64,000 nucleotides of DNA, taken from contig NZ_JAHEWN010000016.1 of the NCBI RefSeq assembly GCF_018598555.1, positions 1 through 64,000 of the forward strand, written 5' to 3'. A program made the position numbers and the translations under genes. The stretch is from Curtobacterium aurantiacum (lineage in GTDB: Bacteria > Actinomycetota > Actinomycetes > Actinomycetales > Microbacteriaceae). This document shows, piece by piece, positions 63,557 through 64,000 of the stretch. Below the pieces are notes generated by a model. It searched no databases. It saw only the letters and a list, made by a program, of their open reading frames with translations, and was not told the origin of the DNA. Position 1 is the stretch's first letter, and the number at the start of each line of letters is the position of its first letter.

Positions 63557-64000
63557 TCAGCCGATCGGGTCGATCGGGTCGGACAGGTCGAGTGACCAGA
63601 CGGCGACGCCGGTCAGGCCGAGCCGCTCCGCCAGGGCGACGCGGTCGCGCAGCGAGCGTGCGTCCGACCACCAGAGCACCTCACCGCTCGGCAGGGTCGC
63701 GGTCCACTCGCCGACCGTCGCGTTCCACTCCGGGGTCACGCCGGCCTTCCGGACCCGCAGTCGGGCCTGGGCGTCGGAGAGCTGTCCGGCCGGGCGCGTG
63801 CCCTTCCAATGGTACCCGTAGCCGGCGACGCCGAGCACGATCTGGTCGGCGGGGGCGAGGGTCGCGAGGGCGCGGGCGGCCTTCGACGACCACGCAAGTG
63901 ATCCGACCGGGCCAGGAGCGTCCGGCTCCCAGGGGCCGTGCTGGTCGTAGGCCATGAGCGTCAGGTGGTCGAGCGGCGCACGGAGGGCACGGATGTCGTA
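63557..64000 (-). CDS. GH18-type glycoside hydrolase (3' part only)
   Basis: The C-terminal ~147 residues of a gene entering from the right edge. Reading from the edge, LDHLTLMAYDQHGPWEP is the GH18 segment with the conserved MxYD-like Tyr. VLGVAGYGYHWKGTRP and VLWWSDARSLRDRVALAERLGLTGVAVWSLD match YaaH/chitinase-type hydrolases that act on peptidoglycan or chitin. The start, any signal peptide and the DxxDxDxE motif lie outside the window. It converges on the transglycosylase gene with only 6 bp between the stops. Confidence 0.87.
   Translation of the reverse strand, partial: YDIRALRAPLDHLTLMAYDQHGPWEPDAPGPVGSLAWSSKAARALATLAPADQIVLGVAGYGYHWKGTRPAGQLSDAQARLRVRKAGVTPEWNATVGEWTATLPSGEVLWWSDARSLRDRVALAERLGLTGVAVWSLDLSDPIDPIG

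Overview
The window looks like chromosomal DNA of a very high-GC actinobacterium. The gene style (many GTG starts, -10-like hexamers 6-7 nt before start codons, sugar ABC importers without their own ATPase, abundant TetR/MarR/LacI regulators) fits Microbacteriaceae, possibly Curtobacterium. The genus is an inference and no database search was run. All coordinates and motif readings were made by eye.

Layout. 1-2914: housekeeping and accessory genes (ABC-F ATPase, VOC protein, MarR). 2994-3065: tRNA-Gln, followed by a 15-bp copy of its T-arm. 3202-11715: a visibly lower-GC four-gene defence-type cassette. It holds a C5 DNA methyltransferase, a GHKL (MutL/MORC-like) ATPase fused to a complete sigma-70 factor, a PD-(D/E)XK protein and a Z1-type superfamily II ATPase, transcribed divergently from about 7509-7714. 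12084-38340: mostly small metabolic enzymes paired with TetR/MarR regulators. It includes two SDRs, an alpha/beta hydrolase, a nucleosidase, a UvrA paralogue, a glycolate-oxidase-like FAD enzyme, an aldo/keto reductase, a 14-TM-type efflux pump and a DEAD-box RNA helicase. 38465-44425: a TetR with a 9-nt tandem repeat in its coding sequence, then a translationally coupled three-gene operon for an extracellular glycan. That operon encodes a cellulose-synthase-like GT2, an RsbW-like ATPase, and a GH26-like domain fused to an OpgC-type acyltransferase. 44565-62781: three carbohydrate ABC uptake systems, two of them next to LacI regulators. One resembles the rhizobial thu operon (ThuA plus a Gfo/Idh dehydrogenase), one is transporter only, and one ends in a GH3 beta-glycosidase. 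No transport ATPase is encoded in the window, so a shared MsiK/MalK-type ATPase elsewhere is expected. 62834-64000: an exported transglycosylase-like protein and the 3' part of a GH18-type hydrolase that runs off the right edge.

Two features run through the whole window. The first is a family of dispersed palindromes built on GACGGGAGGCCCG / CGGGCCTCCCGTC (with a CTGGAGGC / GCCTCCAG relative) placed after genes, probably as transcription terminators, with fragments inside coding linkers. The second is the frequent arrangement TANNNT, 6-7 nt, start codon, which suggests leaderless mRNAs. The best candidates for an unusual system are the ATPase-sigma fusion cassette and the glycan operon whose GH26-like domain appears to have lost both catalytic glutamates.
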